Numbered from the stretch's first letter, positions 1 to 8,605 are shown. The stretch: 54,353 nucleotides of DNA from Clostridiales bacterium (GCA_003343625.1 QAKV01000011.1:1-54353), one strand, 5' to 3'. Notes: generated by a model from the letters alone, not told the origin. Program-made: numbers and translations.

Positions 1-20
1 AAGAAGGGAGGCAGATCAAT

Positions 21-1235
21 ATGATTAAACGGGAAACCTATATGAGCCGTATCCGTCCTTTCATCGGAAACGACCTGGTAAAAGTCCTGACTGGTATCCG
101 CCGAAGTGGCAAGTCGGTCATGCTGGACCTGATTAAAGAGGAACTGTGCGCCTCCGGTGTGGACAGCAGCCAGTTCATCTCTATCAACTTTGAGAATATG
201 AGCAACGCCCATCTTTGTACCGCCGCGGCACTTCACGATGAAATCATCCGTCGGGCCTCGGAAATCAAAGGCAAGGTCTATCTTTTCTTTGATGAGATAC
301 AGGAGGTAGATGCCTGGGAAAAATGTATCAATTCTTTTCGCGTGGAACTGGACTGTGATATTTACATCACCGCTTCCAATGCCAAGCTGCTTTCCGGCGA
401 ATTAGCGACCTATCTGGCCGGACGGTATGTGGAGTTTGTGATCTATCCCTTCTCCTTTGCGGAATTTACCGAGCTGTACCACACTGTCTACCCGGATACC
501 GATAACCACCAGTGCTTCAGCAAGTATCTGACCGCGGGCGGAATGCCTTATCTGTCCAATTTGCGCTATGACGAAATGGCCAGCCGCCAGTATTTGCGGG
601 ACCTGTTCAACTCCGTGGAACTCAAAGATATCGTCAAGCGAAACAACATTCGGGATGTGGACATGCTGGAACGGATCATTGCCTATGTGACCTCCAATAT
701 CAGCACGACTTTTTCCTCCACGGCCATTTCCAGGTATCTGAAAAGCGAGGGACGGTCCGTATCCCCGGAGACAGTGCTGAGTTACATCAAGGCCTGTACT
801 GACGCCTTTCTGTTTTACCAGGTGAAGCGGCAGGACTTACAGGGCAAGAAGATACTCACCGTCAATGAAAAATACTATGTGGCCGATCATGGTATCCGGG
901 AAGCCGTGTTTGGAGGCAACAGGAAGGATATCAACCTGGTTCTGGAAAACATCGTCTACATGGAGCTCCTACGCCGGGGCTATACCGTAACCGTTGGCAA
1001 GGCAGGCGACAAGGAAATCGACTTCGTATGTGAGGATCAGGGGAACAAGCTATATATTCAGGTGGCTTACCTGCTGGCCTCGGAAGATACCATTGAGCGG
1101 GAGTTTGGCGTCTATGACCGTGTCCGTGACAACTTTCCCAAGTACGTCATTACCCTGGATGAATTCGATATGAGCCGCAACGGGATCAAGCACCGTAATA
1201 TCCGGGACTTTCTGCTGCAGGAGGAATGGAATTGA
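21..1235 (+). CDS. AAA-type ATPase with DUF4143 C-terminal domain
   Basis: A 404-residue protein of the widespread bacterial ATPase group that pairs an N-terminal AAA domain with a C-terminal DUF4143 region. The Walker A motif GIRRSGKS lies near residues 26-33 and a Walker B-like segment VYLFFDEIQEVD near residue 90. The sequence ITASNAKLL after it fits sensor 1. The C-terminal half (LVLENIVYMELLRRGYTV, then KEIDFV) has the nuclease-like fold signature typical of DUF4143. Length is normal for the family. The start is the ATG preceded by AAGGGAGG. Family members are common accessory genes near mobile DNA and their substrate is generally unknown, so no precise function is given. The neighbouring remnants support an accessory location. 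Confidence 0.88.
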   Translation: MIKRETYMSRIRPFIGNDLVKVLTGIRRSGKSVMLDLIKEELCASGVDSSQFISINFENMSNAHLCTAAALHDEIIRRASEIKGKVYLFFDEIQEVDAWEKCINSFRVELDCDIYITASNAKLLSGELATYLAGRYVEFVIYPFSFAEFTELYHTVYPDTDNHQCFSKYLTAGGMPYLSNLRYDEMASRQYLRDLFNSVELKDIVKRNNIRDVDMLERIIAYVTSNISTTFSSTAISRYLKSEGRSVSPETVLSYIKACTDAFLFYQVKRQDLQGKKILTVNEKYYVADHGIREAVFGGNRKDINLVLENIVYMELLRRGYTVTVGKAGDKEIDFVCEDQGNKLYIQVAYLLASEDTIEREFGVYDRVRDNFPKYVITLDEFDMSRNGIKHRNIRDFLLQEEWN

Positions 1236-1278
1236 TACGCCATCCGCCGCAGGTATTTCGCCTGCGGCTGTTCCAAAC

Positions 1279-1438
1279 TTATTCCATTTCTTCTTCTGTC
1301 TCTGACTCTATTTCTTCCGGTTCCGCCATCTCCAGCCAATCCTCAAAGGACTGCCTGGAAATACGAATCATGTTGCCAATGCGGATGATTTTGAACGCCC
1401 CGATTTTGAAGAGCCTTCTTTTCGTTCGATGTACTCAT
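1279..1438 (-). pseudogene. Excisionase-like HTH protein remnant
   Basis: On the minus strand a good ribosome binding site (TGGAGGTC) precedes an ATG, but the frame opened by it (MSTSNEKK...) stops after 31 codons. The adjacent frame reads RLFKIGAFKIIRIGNMIRIS followed by RQSFEDWLEMAEPEEIE and a stop. This resembles the C-terminal half of small excisionase/MerR-like winged-helix proteins of mobile elements. Start and body are in different frames and the first helix is missing. The simplest reading is an internal deletion or frameshift in a former excisionase-type gene. No integrase is visible nearby. Confidence 0.5.
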
Positions 1439-1551
1439 AATGACCTCCAAAGCATGTGGATATATGACAGATAAAATTGAGACAACCCCGGCAGATGTCG
1501 GCGATAGTTTATCTATAGCAAATGCGGGAACCGTCGGTTTCGATATAAGAA

Positions 1552-1665
1552 ACACAATTGTTCAGACTGATCGTCAGCCTGATACAAAAGGCGGAGAAAG
1601 AAATCACACTGATCGACGGATATGTATTTCTGGAAATTTTGATTGAATCATGTGTTCGGGAATGA
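1552..1665 (+). pseudogene. ORF6N / PLD-like protein fragment
   Basis: One plus-strand frame without a start codon reads LFRLIVSLIQKAEKEITLID then GYVFLEIL and ends at TGA. The KAEKEITLIDGYV stretch matches the conserved segment found in the C-terminal part of ORF6N-type phage and mobile-element proteins and in PLD-like domains. Only about 37 codons remain. This is treated as a decayed scrap from the same mobile DNA as the excisionase remnant. The assignment rests on a short motif and is tentative. Confidence 0.3.
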
Positions 1666-1782
1666 TATACTGGAAAAAGGAAACATCATTCCTATTATAT
1701 AGCGACATTCGATTGTACTTGTAACGTCCACCAAAAACCAATCTCCTTGCTAATCTATTGCAAATTGGACGCCAGAAAACAC
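1666..1782. other. Intergenic stretch, nothing recognised
   Basis: A+T-rich DNA between the ORF6N-like scrap and the terminator at 1783. No credible reading frame, RNA gene or promoter stands out. Confidence 0.4.
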
Positions 1783-1819
1783 CGCTGCAAGCCATTTTTG
1801 CTGGTTTGCAGCGTTTTTT
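1783..1819 (+). terminator. Rho-independent terminator
   Basis: An 8-bp stem, CGCTGCAA pairing with TTGCAGCG, is followed directly by TTTTTT. It lies downstream of the remnant region and abuts the palindromic repeat that starts at 1814, sharing its T-run. Confidence 0.7.
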
Positions 1820-1960
1820 ATACGATAGGAAATTTCATTTCCTATCGTATAAAAAAAGACGCTCCGCTGAGGATGCGCACTCGCGCGAAAAGCAGAGCGT
1901 TGCCTGACGGCAACCGCGCTCGGCGCGAGTGTGCGCCCGGCGCACACCTTTTTATACGAC
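1814..1960. repeat. Dispersed palindromic repeat, copy A
   Basis: The element starts with a near-perfect palindrome: TATACGATAGGAAA, a TTCA centre, then TTTCCTATCGTATA, between T and A tracts. It continues with GACGCTCCGCTGAGGATG and CGCACTCGCG. The same arrangement recurs at 37495. Copy A also holds GTTGCC/GGCAAC and GCGCACTCGCGC/GCGCGAGTGTGCGC inverted repeats. It ends with a second TTTTTATACGA (1949-1959), just upstream of the next gene's start. The element is REP/MITE-like; no family name is assigned. Confidence 0.75.
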
Positions 1961-1972
1961 ATGGAGGGAAGA

Positions 1973-2854
1973 ATGAAAAAGCTGAAAAGGATTCTGAGGA
2001 AGCTCCTGTTCCCGGGGGCTGCAATTGTGATTTTCAGCGCGCTTATTGGAGCGGGCCTTTTGGCTTATACCTTTTTGGCTGCCGGCGAGGATACCCCAAT
2101 TGCCTATGTGTCCTATGCGGTTTCTTCCTATGCCCTGGTGATCCTATGTGCGAATCTGGTGCCGATTTTTCAAAAAGGAAGGAGACAGGTGTGTAAGAAC
2201 CCCTATATTCGCCGTTATATGGAGGATATTTCGTTTAAGCTACGGTTTTCCCTCCATTGTTCTTTGGCGGTCAACCTGTTATATGCAGGTGTAAACGCCT
2301 TCTCGGGGATCTGGTACCGATCTCCCTGGTTCGGTTCCCTGGCAGCATATTATATCTTTTTATCTGTAATGAGGGTTTCCCTGGTACGGTATGCCCATAA
2401 ACATGGGTTTGGAGAAAATATGCCGGCTGAATGGCGGCGCTATCAGCTATGCGGCATAGTTTTGGCGCTGATGAATATCGCTCTCGCCGGCGTCGTTATT
2501 TTAGTGATTCATCAGGACAAGGGGTTTGAATACGCGGGATCCTTGATTTACGCGATGGCCGCCTATACCTTTTACATCGCGATTTCGGCAGTAGTTAACG
2601 TAGTCAGATACCGAAAATATCACAGCCCGGTCATGTCGGCAGCAAAGGTTGTCAATCTGGTGGCCGCGCTGGTTTCCATGCTGTCTCTTGAAACCGCGAT
2701 GTTGACCCGGTTTGGAGGAGAGGACCCATCTGACTTCCGGCAAATCATGACGGGGATCACCGGCGGGTGCATATGCGGGATCGTTGTGGGAATGGGCATA
2801 TATATGATCGTCCATGCTGCCGGACAACTGAAAAACAGCCGTTCGGAAATATGA
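1973..2854 (+). CDS. Multi-spanning membrane protein, unknown function
   Basis: A 293-residue protein that begins with a basic stretch (MKKLKRILRKLLF) and then has roughly seven hydrophobic segments, for example around residues 15-37, 44-65, 90-110, 165-190, 205-225 and 265-285. A cytoplasmic-looking loop (QKGRRQVCKNPYIRRYMEDI) follows the second segment. I do not recognise a named family; similar proteins of unknown function are common in Clostridia. The ATG at 1973 is chosen because GGAGGGAAGA lies just upstream. An earlier in-frame GTG lies inside the repeat element, so translation probably begins immediately after that repeat. Confidence 0.75.
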   Translation: MKKLKRILRKLLFPGAAIVIFSALIGAGLLAYTFLAAGEDTPIAYVSYAVSSYALVILCANLVPIFQKGRRQVCKNPYIRRYMEDISFKLRFSLHCSLAVNLLYAGVNAFSGIWYRSPWFGSLAAYYIFLSVMRVSLVRYAHKHGFGENMPAEWRRYQLCGIVLALMNIALAGVVILVIHQDKGFEYAGSLIYAMAAYTFYIAISAVVNVVRYRKYHSPVMSAAKVVNLVAALVSMLSLETAMLTRFGGEDPSDFRQIMTGITGGCICGIVVGMGIYMIVHAAGQLKNSRSEI

Positions 2855-2910
2855 GTTTATCAGTTGTAACATATGTATTGTAATCCTGTGAGTTTGTGAG
2901 GAAAGAGCTT

Positions 2911-3183
2911 ATGGCATCGGAAAGAACTGAGGAACTGTACAGAGTTTTAGTGGACAGGGGATACCCTGAAGAGCTCTGTGCCCGGATCGCCTACGAATAC
3001 ATGAATACGGATTATACAGCCACCAGAATGCTCGGATATCTGTACCGGGTATCCGAGCCGAAAGTAAGAGATCTGGTGGATGAGATGCTGGCCATCTTGA
3101 GCGACAGGGATCAGCTTATCCGGAAAAAGGAGATCGAGCGCGCCCAGGAAGCGATCAACGAGATTTACAGGAATGGGTTGTGA
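2911..3183 (+). CDS. Small hypothetical protein (90 aa)
   Basis: A 90-residue, charged, mostly helical protein: YRVLVDRGYPEELCARIAYE near the N-terminus and a C-terminal coiled-coil-like run (RKKEIERAQEAINEIY). I do not recognise the family. The ATG at 2911 is preceded by AGGAAAG at suitable spacing; the in-frame GTG at 2896 has no ribosome binding site. It follows the membrane protein gene by 56 bp on the same strand and could be co-transcribed with it. It has no signal peptide or membrane segment. Confidence 0.65.
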   Translation: MASERTEELYRVLVDRGYPEELCARIAYEYMNTDYTATRMLGYLYRVSEPKVRDLVDEMLAILSDRDQLIRKKEIERAQEAINEIYRNGL

Positions 3184-3269
3184 GCTGACGGATTCACAGT
3201 CCTTTTGGATTATGATTTTCCCTTCCGCAAATGGCGTGGTTGGAAACTGCATCCAGCCAGTAATACACA

Positions 3270-3773
3270 TCATCGACTTCGCGGATTTGAATCATCCCTT
3301 TCAATTCCGGATACTGCATCAAAAGAATGGCGGCCGCGGATTAACGGAAAATATGCTACTGTATCCAACTCGAACAAATACGGACAGGTTACCCGAAAAA
3401 AGTTTCCCATCATCAAGTCGGTATACCATACGGACTGCAGCTCGGAAAGACAGTCGAAAACATAAAAGGCTTCTCTGCCCTGGCAGGTGATCTCCTCATG
3501 GATGGCCACTGTGAAAGCTTCAAAACCCTCTTCAGGATCGAATTCCCGGACTTTGATTCCATTCAGATCTTTCAGCACGGGTTCGTGCTGTGCAAAGCGA
3601 ATATAGATGACATTTCTTCCGTCCGAAACCGCCCGGCGGGCAAAAGGCTCCGCAAACATGCGAAATTCATCCAGCTCGGAGATCTGCCAGACCACATTGT
3701 CTCCCAGGCGGATATAATCCAGAATTCGATCCATCTGCGGATACCCGCTGCAAATCTTGTCAAATGCCGCCAT
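3270..3773 (-). pseudogene. N-terminal fragment of PEP/pyruvate-binding protein
   Basis: A 167-residue frame starts at an ATG behind GGAGGG. It reads ICSGYPQMDRILDYIRLGDN, VVWQISELDEF, EAFYVFDCLSELQSVW and GNFFRVTCPYLFELDTVAYF. This is the KaiC-like N-terminal domain of large proteins that normally continue into PEP synthase-type PEP/pyruvate-binding domains of more than 800 residues. Here the frame ends shortly after RGRHSFDAVSGI. A different frame then continues with a few unrelated-looking codons (IREVDDVYYWLDAVSNHAI). The ATP-grasp and phosphohistidine domains are absent, so the gene is severely truncated. Confidence 0.7.
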
Positions 3774-3794
3774 ATAACGCCCTCCGTTTCTGCA

Positions 3795-3813
3795 ATTTCC
3801 TGTCGTATAAAAA
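3795..3813. repeat. Half copy of palindromic repeat
   Basis: TTTCCTGTCGTATAAAAAA differs at one position from the right arm of the palindrome at 1814-1857. Only this arm is present. It also provides the T-tract for the minus-strand terminator next to it. Confidence 0.55.
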
Positions 3814-3847
3814 ACAGAGCAATGGGGCATGGAACCTCATTGCTCTG
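3806..3847 (-). terminator. Terminator after URO-D-like gene
   Basis: CAGAGCAATG pairs with CATTGCTCTG (3815-3847). On the minus strand the stem is followed by TTTTTTAT. It sits 50 bp past the stop of the URO-D-like gene. Confidence 0.75.
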
Positions 3848-3896
3848 CTGTCTTTATAATAGCATCCAAGTCCGAAGAGTTCAAGCCCCTTCACAT

Positions 3897-5153
3897 TTAT
3901 CCTTTCCAGTTCATTTCGATCTCCTCTTTTACGATATCCACGTATCTCTTCGCCTTCCCGATATCGCCATTGATGGTATAGACATCCCGCTGTGTAATTT
4001 CCAGTTTACAGCCGCGGGCGGCCTGAAAAGTTTTCCGCAGAGAGGCGCGCAGACCATCCTCATCCAGACTGGTACCTACGCCGAGATAATTCGGGGACGG
4101 TTTCCGGTGATAGATCACCTTGCTGCCTGCGAGCCTTTCCCCCATGAATTCTTCATCGCACCAGGGAGAAATGGAAACTTTCCTCAGATTGTCCAGTTTG
4201 CTCAGGCAGGAATCCCAGATGGGATTTACCGGTTCGCAGCATCCGTAAGAGAGCAGGCCATACTGTTGAGAGATTTTCTGATAGCAGGGGAAGATGAACT
4301 CCTGATACATCTGGGGGGACATTCCAACCGTTTCCTGAGAATCCATAAAGCCCCAGACATCCCTGGTAGTGAAAGGGCGCTTCGCGGCTTCGTCGGGACC
4401 GGGCAACTCATGGTTATAGCACCATGTACCCTGTCCGAGAGGCTCGCCCGCTACCGTGGGCATGATCAGATGTTTCTCCTCCAGAAAACGATAATATTCC
4501 AGAGTATCATCCGCAATCCGATTCATCATCTCCAAAAACAGTTCAGGATAGTCATAGATGTTGTACATCATATTTTCCATTTTCATGAAATGGACGACCA
4601 TCTGCGTGGGAACGCAGTAGAGCGCGGGCATGGACATCCGAACGGGAAGAATATCTCCGAATGTCTCCTGCAGAATGCGGAATCTTTCTTCGGTAGATTG
4701 CAGGTTCACTCCATAAGAAGACTTTTTCAGTTTGTGATAGTCGGCTTCCAGATCTTCCACAATGGACGGAAATTCATGTCCGAGAGAATCTTTCAGGGCG
4801 TGGACGTGAATGGGAATCTGGAACAGGGTGAAATAGGTATCATAAGAGACCGCATAGTAATCCGGCGTCACCCGGTCATCGTCAAAAAGTTCCTGATTCA
4901 GGAAATTTTCATACAGGGTGGTCTCGACCCGGCGGGCGAATTCCCCTTCGCATTTCAGCCGGGCGGGAATGACTTCCTGCTCAAAAGAGCCCATCTCCAG
5001 GTGGATCATGGGGCGTTCGCCCTGCAGGGAATTGTGAGCGTACCATTCCCGAATGCGTTTTTGATTCGCGTCCGTCTGGGACAAAGCATACTGTTTTTTC
5101 GCCAGGTCGCGTAAAATGATTTTGTCCTGTGAACTGATCGTAATTGTATTCAT
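3897..5153 (-). CDS. Uroporphyrinogen decarboxylase (URO-D)-like protein
   Basis: A 418-residue soluble protein with the overall pattern of the URO-D/MtaA-like superfamily: LPVRMSMPALYCVPTQMVVH in the middle, DYPELFLEMMNRIADDTLEY, GLLSYGCCEPVNPIWD and a C-terminal SPWCDEEFMGERLAGSKVIY. True uroporphyrinogen decarboxylases are about 350 residues; this longer type, common in Clostridia, is usually of unknown substrate and related to corrinoid-dependent methyltransferases. The CC pair in the GCCEP motif could bind metal, which is inference. No haem pathway or corrinoid protein gene is adjacent. The ATG is preceded by GGAGGAATTGAAGCG. The gene is monocistronic, with its own terminator. Confidence 0.75.
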   Translation of the reverse strand: MNTITISSQDKIILRDLAKKQYALSQTDANQKRIREWYAHNSLQGERPMIHLEMGSFEQEVIPARLKCEGEFARRVETTLYENFLNQELFDDDRVTPDYYAVSYDTYFTLFQIPIHVHALKDSLGHEFPSIVEDLEADYHKLKKSSYGVNLQSTEERFRILQETFGDILPVRMSMPALYCVPTQMVVHFMKMENMMYNIYDYPELFLEMMNRIADDTLEYYRFLEEKHLIMPTVAGEPLGQGTWCYNHELPGPDEAAKRPFTTRDVWGFMDSQETVGMSPQMYQEFIFPCYQKISQQYGLLSYGCCEPVNPIWDSCLSKLDNLRKVSISPWCDEEFMGERLAGSKVIYHRKPSPNYLGVGTSLDEDGLRASLRKTFQAARGCKLEITQRDVYTINGDIGKAKRYVDIVKEEIEMNWKG

Positions 5154-5283
5154 CGCTTCAATTCCTCCGTTTCCGACGTTATTTCTATCATAAATTATAA
5201 ATTCAGCTGTTGTGATTTAAAAGATCTTGTGATAGAAAAATCTTCTTCCGGCAATCCTAACCCTCGAAGGAGGATTTTGAACA

Positions 5284-5667
5284 ATGGGGAAATTTTATTT
5301 GTGCGAACACTGCAAAAATCTTATCGAAAAGATCGATGACAAAGGGGTTCCCGTGGTCTGCTGCGGACAGCCCATGAAGGAGCTGATGCTCAATACTGCG
5401 GAGGCCAGCGGGGAAAAGCATCTGCCGGATATTTATGCGCAGGGAGGAACTGTGACCGTACAGATCGGGACGGTGCCACATCCCATGATCCAGGAACATC
5501 TGATCGAATGGGTGCAGCTGGAGACGGATCGGGGCATTCAGAGAAAGCGCCTGAAGGCAGGAGACGAGCCGGTAGTGACATTCTATATCGGGGACGAAAA
5601 GCCGATCGCGGCTTATGCCTACTGTAACATTCACGGGCTTTGGAAGGCGATGTCAGGGATATCCTGA
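5284..5667 (+). CDS. dfx: Desulfoferrodoxin / superoxide reductase
   Basis: A 127-residue 2Fe-superoxide reductase that reduces superoxide to peroxide in the cytoplasm of anaerobes without making oxygen. The N-terminal desulforedoxin-type centre has Cys7, Cys10 and the Cys26-Cys27 pair. The catalytic non-haem iron site has His46 (EKHLP), His66 and His72 (PHPMIQEHLIEW), Cys114 and His117 (YCNIHGLW). All expected ligands are present and the length matches class I enzymes. The start ATG follows AAGGAGGATTTTGAACA. Its electron donor, normally a rubredoxin, is not encoded nearby. Confidence 0.95.
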   Translation: MGKFYLCEHCKNLIEKIDDKGVPVVCCGQPMKELMLNTAEASGEKHLPDIYAQGGTVTVQIGTVPHPMIQEHLIEWVQLETDRGIQRKRLKAGDEPVVTFYIGDEKPIAAYAYCNIHGLWKAMSGIS

Positions 5668-5681
5668 AAGGGAGAAAAAAT

Positions 5682-5840
5682 ATGTGTGCCGAGAATGGAA
5701 CGGAAGAAAAGGCTGCTGGAAAAAGCGAGAGATACGATGGCCCAAAATGGCCCGGGATTGCAGGAAAAGTGGCTGACAGGGCTGGCCCGGAGGTTTTGGG
5801 GATAGCGGTCAGGATTGACGAATATGGTCCTTTTGTGTAA
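5682..5840 (+). CDS. Possible small ORF (52 aa), doubtful
   Basis: An ATG behind AAAGGGAGAA opens a 52-codon frame immediately after the superoxide reductase gene. The product (MCAENGTEEKAAGKSERYDG...) is low-complexity, hydrophilic and unrecognised. It may be a chance frame in the leader of the downstream exonuclease gene. Kept only because the ribosome binding site and spacing are good. Confidence 0.2.
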   Translation: MCAENGTEEKAAGKSERYDGPKWPGIAGKVADRAGPEVLGIAVRIDEYGPFV

Positions 5841-5909
5841 ACTGAATTTGGTACCTTCGGAGGGCGGGAAATAAATTACAGGAAGGCCGGAAGGGAAGAT
5901 GCGGTAGCT

Positions 5910-6899
5910 ATGGACTATATCGTTTTGGATCTGGAGTGGAACCAGGCGGCCGACAGCAAAGACGACCGAAGCCGGATGCTCACATTTGAAATCATAGAAA
6001 TCGGCGCCGTGAAGATGAACAGCCGCATGGAAATAGCAGACAGTTTCCATGAGCTGATCCGCCCGCAGGTCTATGGGGAAATGCACAAGATTACGGAGAA
6101 GCTGATCCACATACGGATGGAGGAGCTGGCAGAATGCAGGAAATTCGATGAAGTGGCAGGAGATTTTCTGCGCTGGTGCGGCGAAGATTACCTGTTCGCC
6201 ACCTGGGGACCGTTGGATCTGACGGAGTTGCAGAAAAATATGAAGTTTTTTGGGATGATGCCGCTGGCGGATGGTCCCATTCGATATTACGATGTGCAGA
6301 AGCTGTTCAGCATCTCCTTTGAAGACGGGAAGAGCAGGAGAAGCCTGGAGTATGCAGTGGATTTTCTGAATATTTCCAAGGACATTCCGTTTCACAGGGC
6401 GTTGGCGGATGCCTGCTATACGGCGAGAGTGTTCGAGCAGATCAAGGATCCGGCGGTTCTGCAGAGAATTTCCTTCGATACCTTTTGCCTGCCGGCGAAC
6501 CGAAAAGCGGAAGTGCACGTCGTCTTCGACCAGTACGCAAAATATATTTCCCGCCCGTTTGCGGATAAAGAAGCGCTGCTGACCGACAGGGAAGTGATTT
6601 CCACCAGATGTTATCTCTGCCATCGGAATCTGAGAAGGAAGATCCGGTGGTTTACGCCCAATGGGAAGCATTATTACAGCGTTTCTTTCTGCGGAAAGCA
6701 CGGTTATATGAAGGGGAAAATCCGGATCAAAAAGACGGACGACGACAGGGTCTATGCAGTGAAAACGACGAAGTTTATTTCGGAAGCGGAAGTGGAAGAT
6801 ATCCGGCAGAGGAAAGAGCGGGCCAGGGAAATTCGGCGGGAGCGCAGAAGCCGGGAAAAACGGGAAGAGAAAAGAAACGGCCGCAGGGAAATCGGATAA
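5910..6899 (+). CDS. DEDDh 3'-5' exonuclease family protein
   Basis: A 329-residue protein of the RNase T/DnaQ-type exonuclease fold. ExoI is DLEWN (Asp7, Glu9). ExoII is in FATWGPLDLTEL. ExoIII is HRALADACYTARVF with the catalytic His and Asp. About 190 residues form the nuclease; this arrangement resembles KapD/ERI1-like exonucleases. The C-terminal extension carries CYLCHRN and a later SFCGKHGY, which could form a small zinc-binding site, and a very basic RE/KR-rich tail suggesting nucleic-acid binding. Substrate is unknown. The ATG lies at 5910. Its end overlaps a hairpin shared with the convergent carboxypeptidase gene. Confidence 0.85.
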   Translation: MDYIVLDLEWNQAADSKDDRSRMLTFEIIEIGAVKMNSRMEIADSFHELIRPQVYGEMHKITEKLIHIRMEELAECRKFDEVAGDFLRWCGEDYLFATWGPLDLTELQKNMKFFGMMPLADGPIRYYDVQKLFSISFEDGKSRRSLEYAVDFLNISKDIPFHRALADACYTARVFEQIKDPAVLQRISFDTFCLPANRKAEVHVVFDQYAKYISRPFADKEALLTDREVISTRCYLCHRNLRRKIRWFTPNGKHYYSVSFCGKHGYMKGKIRIKKTDDDRVYAVKTTKFISEAEVEDIRQRKERAREIRRERRSREKREEKRNGRREIG

Positions 6900-6920
6900 G
6901 GATTTCTCTGCGGCCGCTTT
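6878..6920. terminator. Bidirectional terminator
   Basis: CGGCCGCAGGGAAATC pairs with GATTTCTCTGCGGCCG (one wobble). It is followed by CTTTTG on the plus strand and by TTTCTTTTC on the minus strand. It lies between two convergent genes and overlaps the last codons of the exonuclease gene. Confidence 0.75.
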
Positions 6921-6929
6921 TGCACCAGC

Positions 6930-8489
6930 CTAGAAGGGATCGATATATCGATCGAAATCGATAATTTCATCCCGATGTTCCCGGCGGTGCTTCATAATGG
7001 CCTGCCGCCTTTTGCTCCGGGCGTGGTTTCTGAAAGCGGAGCAGGAGATGAGGATCAGGATGACCAGAGCGACAATGCCCAACACGATGAGCGCGCCGTT
7101 TCGGATGTTCACGAAAACTACATTTTCGGATTCGGTCTGTCCGGCAGCGCCGCTTTGGGAAGGCGCCGCTGCGGATTGGGATTCGCCGGTATCGCTTTCC
7201 ACAAGAGCGGTCAAATCAGCTTCCCCGGCGTCCGATGCCTCCCCGGCAGCAGGATCCTCGTTGAAATCATAGGAGGAAATGTGATCCGAGAAGAGAACCG
7301 CCGCTGTGCCCACCGGCTGATCGTGCCAGCTGTAGCGAATGAGAGCGGCCTGTCCGTCGGATACGTTTTCATAATCCAGCTCGGAGGTCACATCCTCAAA
7401 GGACGCATCCGAAGGCAGCACGACATAGGAGGACTTGTCCAGGGACAGAATCGGTTCCGAATCTCCGAAAATATCGTTTTCCGTCATAAAGAAACCGTTG
7501 CCCTGAATGTTGTAGGTGGTGTCGCTTTCCGACGCGTTGACCGCCTGGAAATTGCTGAATCCGTAATTAAAAAGATCGATGGTATCCGTGAACTGCATGG
7601 GGGATTCGTCTTCCATCACCACACAGATCAGTTTCAGACCGTCTTTCTGGGCGCAGGAAACCAGATTCTGCCGGGCTTTGGAAGTATAACCCGTCTTGCT
7701 TCCAACCAGATATTCATACGAATACTCTTTCCCGGGGAGAAGTTTATTTTTGGTATTCGGGATCAGCTCCCGGGAAAGGGTAGGGCTTTGAGGGATAACG
7801 TAGCTGGCCATGCTGGACATCTTACAGAGCAGATCGTCGGAAAAGAATTTCTGACCGATGAGAGCCAGATCGTGGGCCGAAGTGTAATGCTCATCGTCGT
7901 GGATGCCGTTGGTGGTCACGAAGTGGGAGTCCGTACAGCCCAGTTCCTGAGCCGTCTGGTTCATCAGATCCACAAAAGCTTCGATGCTCCCGCTGATATG
8001 TTCGCCGATGGCGTTGCCGCATTCGTTGCCGGAGCCCACCAGAAGGCCATACAGAGACTGCTCCATGGTGATAGCCTCCCCGACCTTAATGCCGATATTG
8101 GAATCCTCGCGCCAGTTGATGCTGTTGACCGCTTCCGAAGAATATTCCACCATCTCGTCCAGGGAGCTTTTCTGTCTGGCTATCCAGGCGGTGAGGATCT
8201 TGGTGGTGCTGGCGGGATAGAGCTGCTCGTGGATATTTTTGGCGTAGAGGATGGTTCCGGTATTGGCTTCTATGAGAATGGCGGATCTGGCGCTGACCGC
8301 CGGGCCCTGCGGCCAGCCGTCGATCTGATTGCTCTCGACGGGCAAGAGCCTGTTGGCCTCCGCCTGGGCCTGATAGTCGATAACTTCCGCGTGAGCGGTC
8401 AAAAATGCTCCGCCCAGGAGGTGGAGTCCCAAACCGACTGCCATCAGAAAGGAAAAGATCCTGCTTTTCCTGAAAATTTTTAATTTCAT
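6930..8489 (-). CDS. D-alanyl-D-alanine carboxypeptidase (peptidase S11)
   Basis: A 519-residue penicillin-binding protein of the DacF/PBP5 type that trims the terminal D-Ala from peptidoglycan stem peptides outside the membrane. A signal peptide spans about residues 1-34 (ends TAHAE). The three active-site motifs are present: STTK (Ser94-Lys97), SGN (153-155) and KTG (265-267). A C-terminal transmembrane helix near 475-500 anchors it, preceded by an Ala/Ser/Glu-rich linker. The length exceeds the usual 400 or so because of that linker and tail. The ATG follows AGGAATCGCA. The gene is divergent from trmB. Confidence 0.93.
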   Translation of the reverse strand: MKLKIFRKSRIFSFLMAVGLGLHLLGGAFLTAHAEVIDYQAQAEANRLLPVESNQIDGWPQGPAVSARSAILIEANTGTILYAKNIHEQLYPASTTKILTAWIARQKSSLDEMVEYSSEAVNSINWREDSNIGIKVGEAITMEQSLYGLLVGSGNECGNAIGEHISGSIEAFVDLMNQTAQELGCTDSHFVTTNGIHDDEHYTSAHDLALIGQKFFSDDLLCKMSSMASYVIPQSPTLSRELIPNTKNKLLPGKEYSYEYLVGSKTGYTSKARQNLVSCAQKDGLKLICVVMEDESPMQFTDTIDLFNYGFSNFQAVNASESDTTYNIQGNGFFMTENDIFGDSEPILSLDKSSYVVLPSDASFEDVTSELDYENVSDGQAALIRYSWHDQPVGTAAVLFSDHISSYDFNEDPAAGEASDAGEADLTALVESDTGESQSAAAPSQSGAAGQTESENVVFVNIRNGALIVLGIVALVILILISCSAFRNHARSKRRQAIMKHRREHRDEIIDFDRYIDPF

Positions 8490-8605
8490 TGCGATTCCTG
8501 CCTTTTTTTATCGTTGCCTTTTATGATACACTATTCCCGACGAAATTTTAAGTGGAGAGAATAAAAATTCACAATTTCTTAAAGATCGGTTTGAGGAGAG
8601 AAAGC

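Noticed and set aside
3498..5114. 538-codon plus-strand frame over the URO-D-like gene
   Set aside because: It is the antisense shadow of a well-conserved minus-strand gene with all family motifs; it has no ribosome binding site and an implausible His/Phe/Ile-rich composition.
6975..8483. 502-codon plus-strand frame over the D,D-carboxypeptidase gene
   Set aside because: Antisense to a gene with STTK, SGN and KTG motifs; no independent signal.
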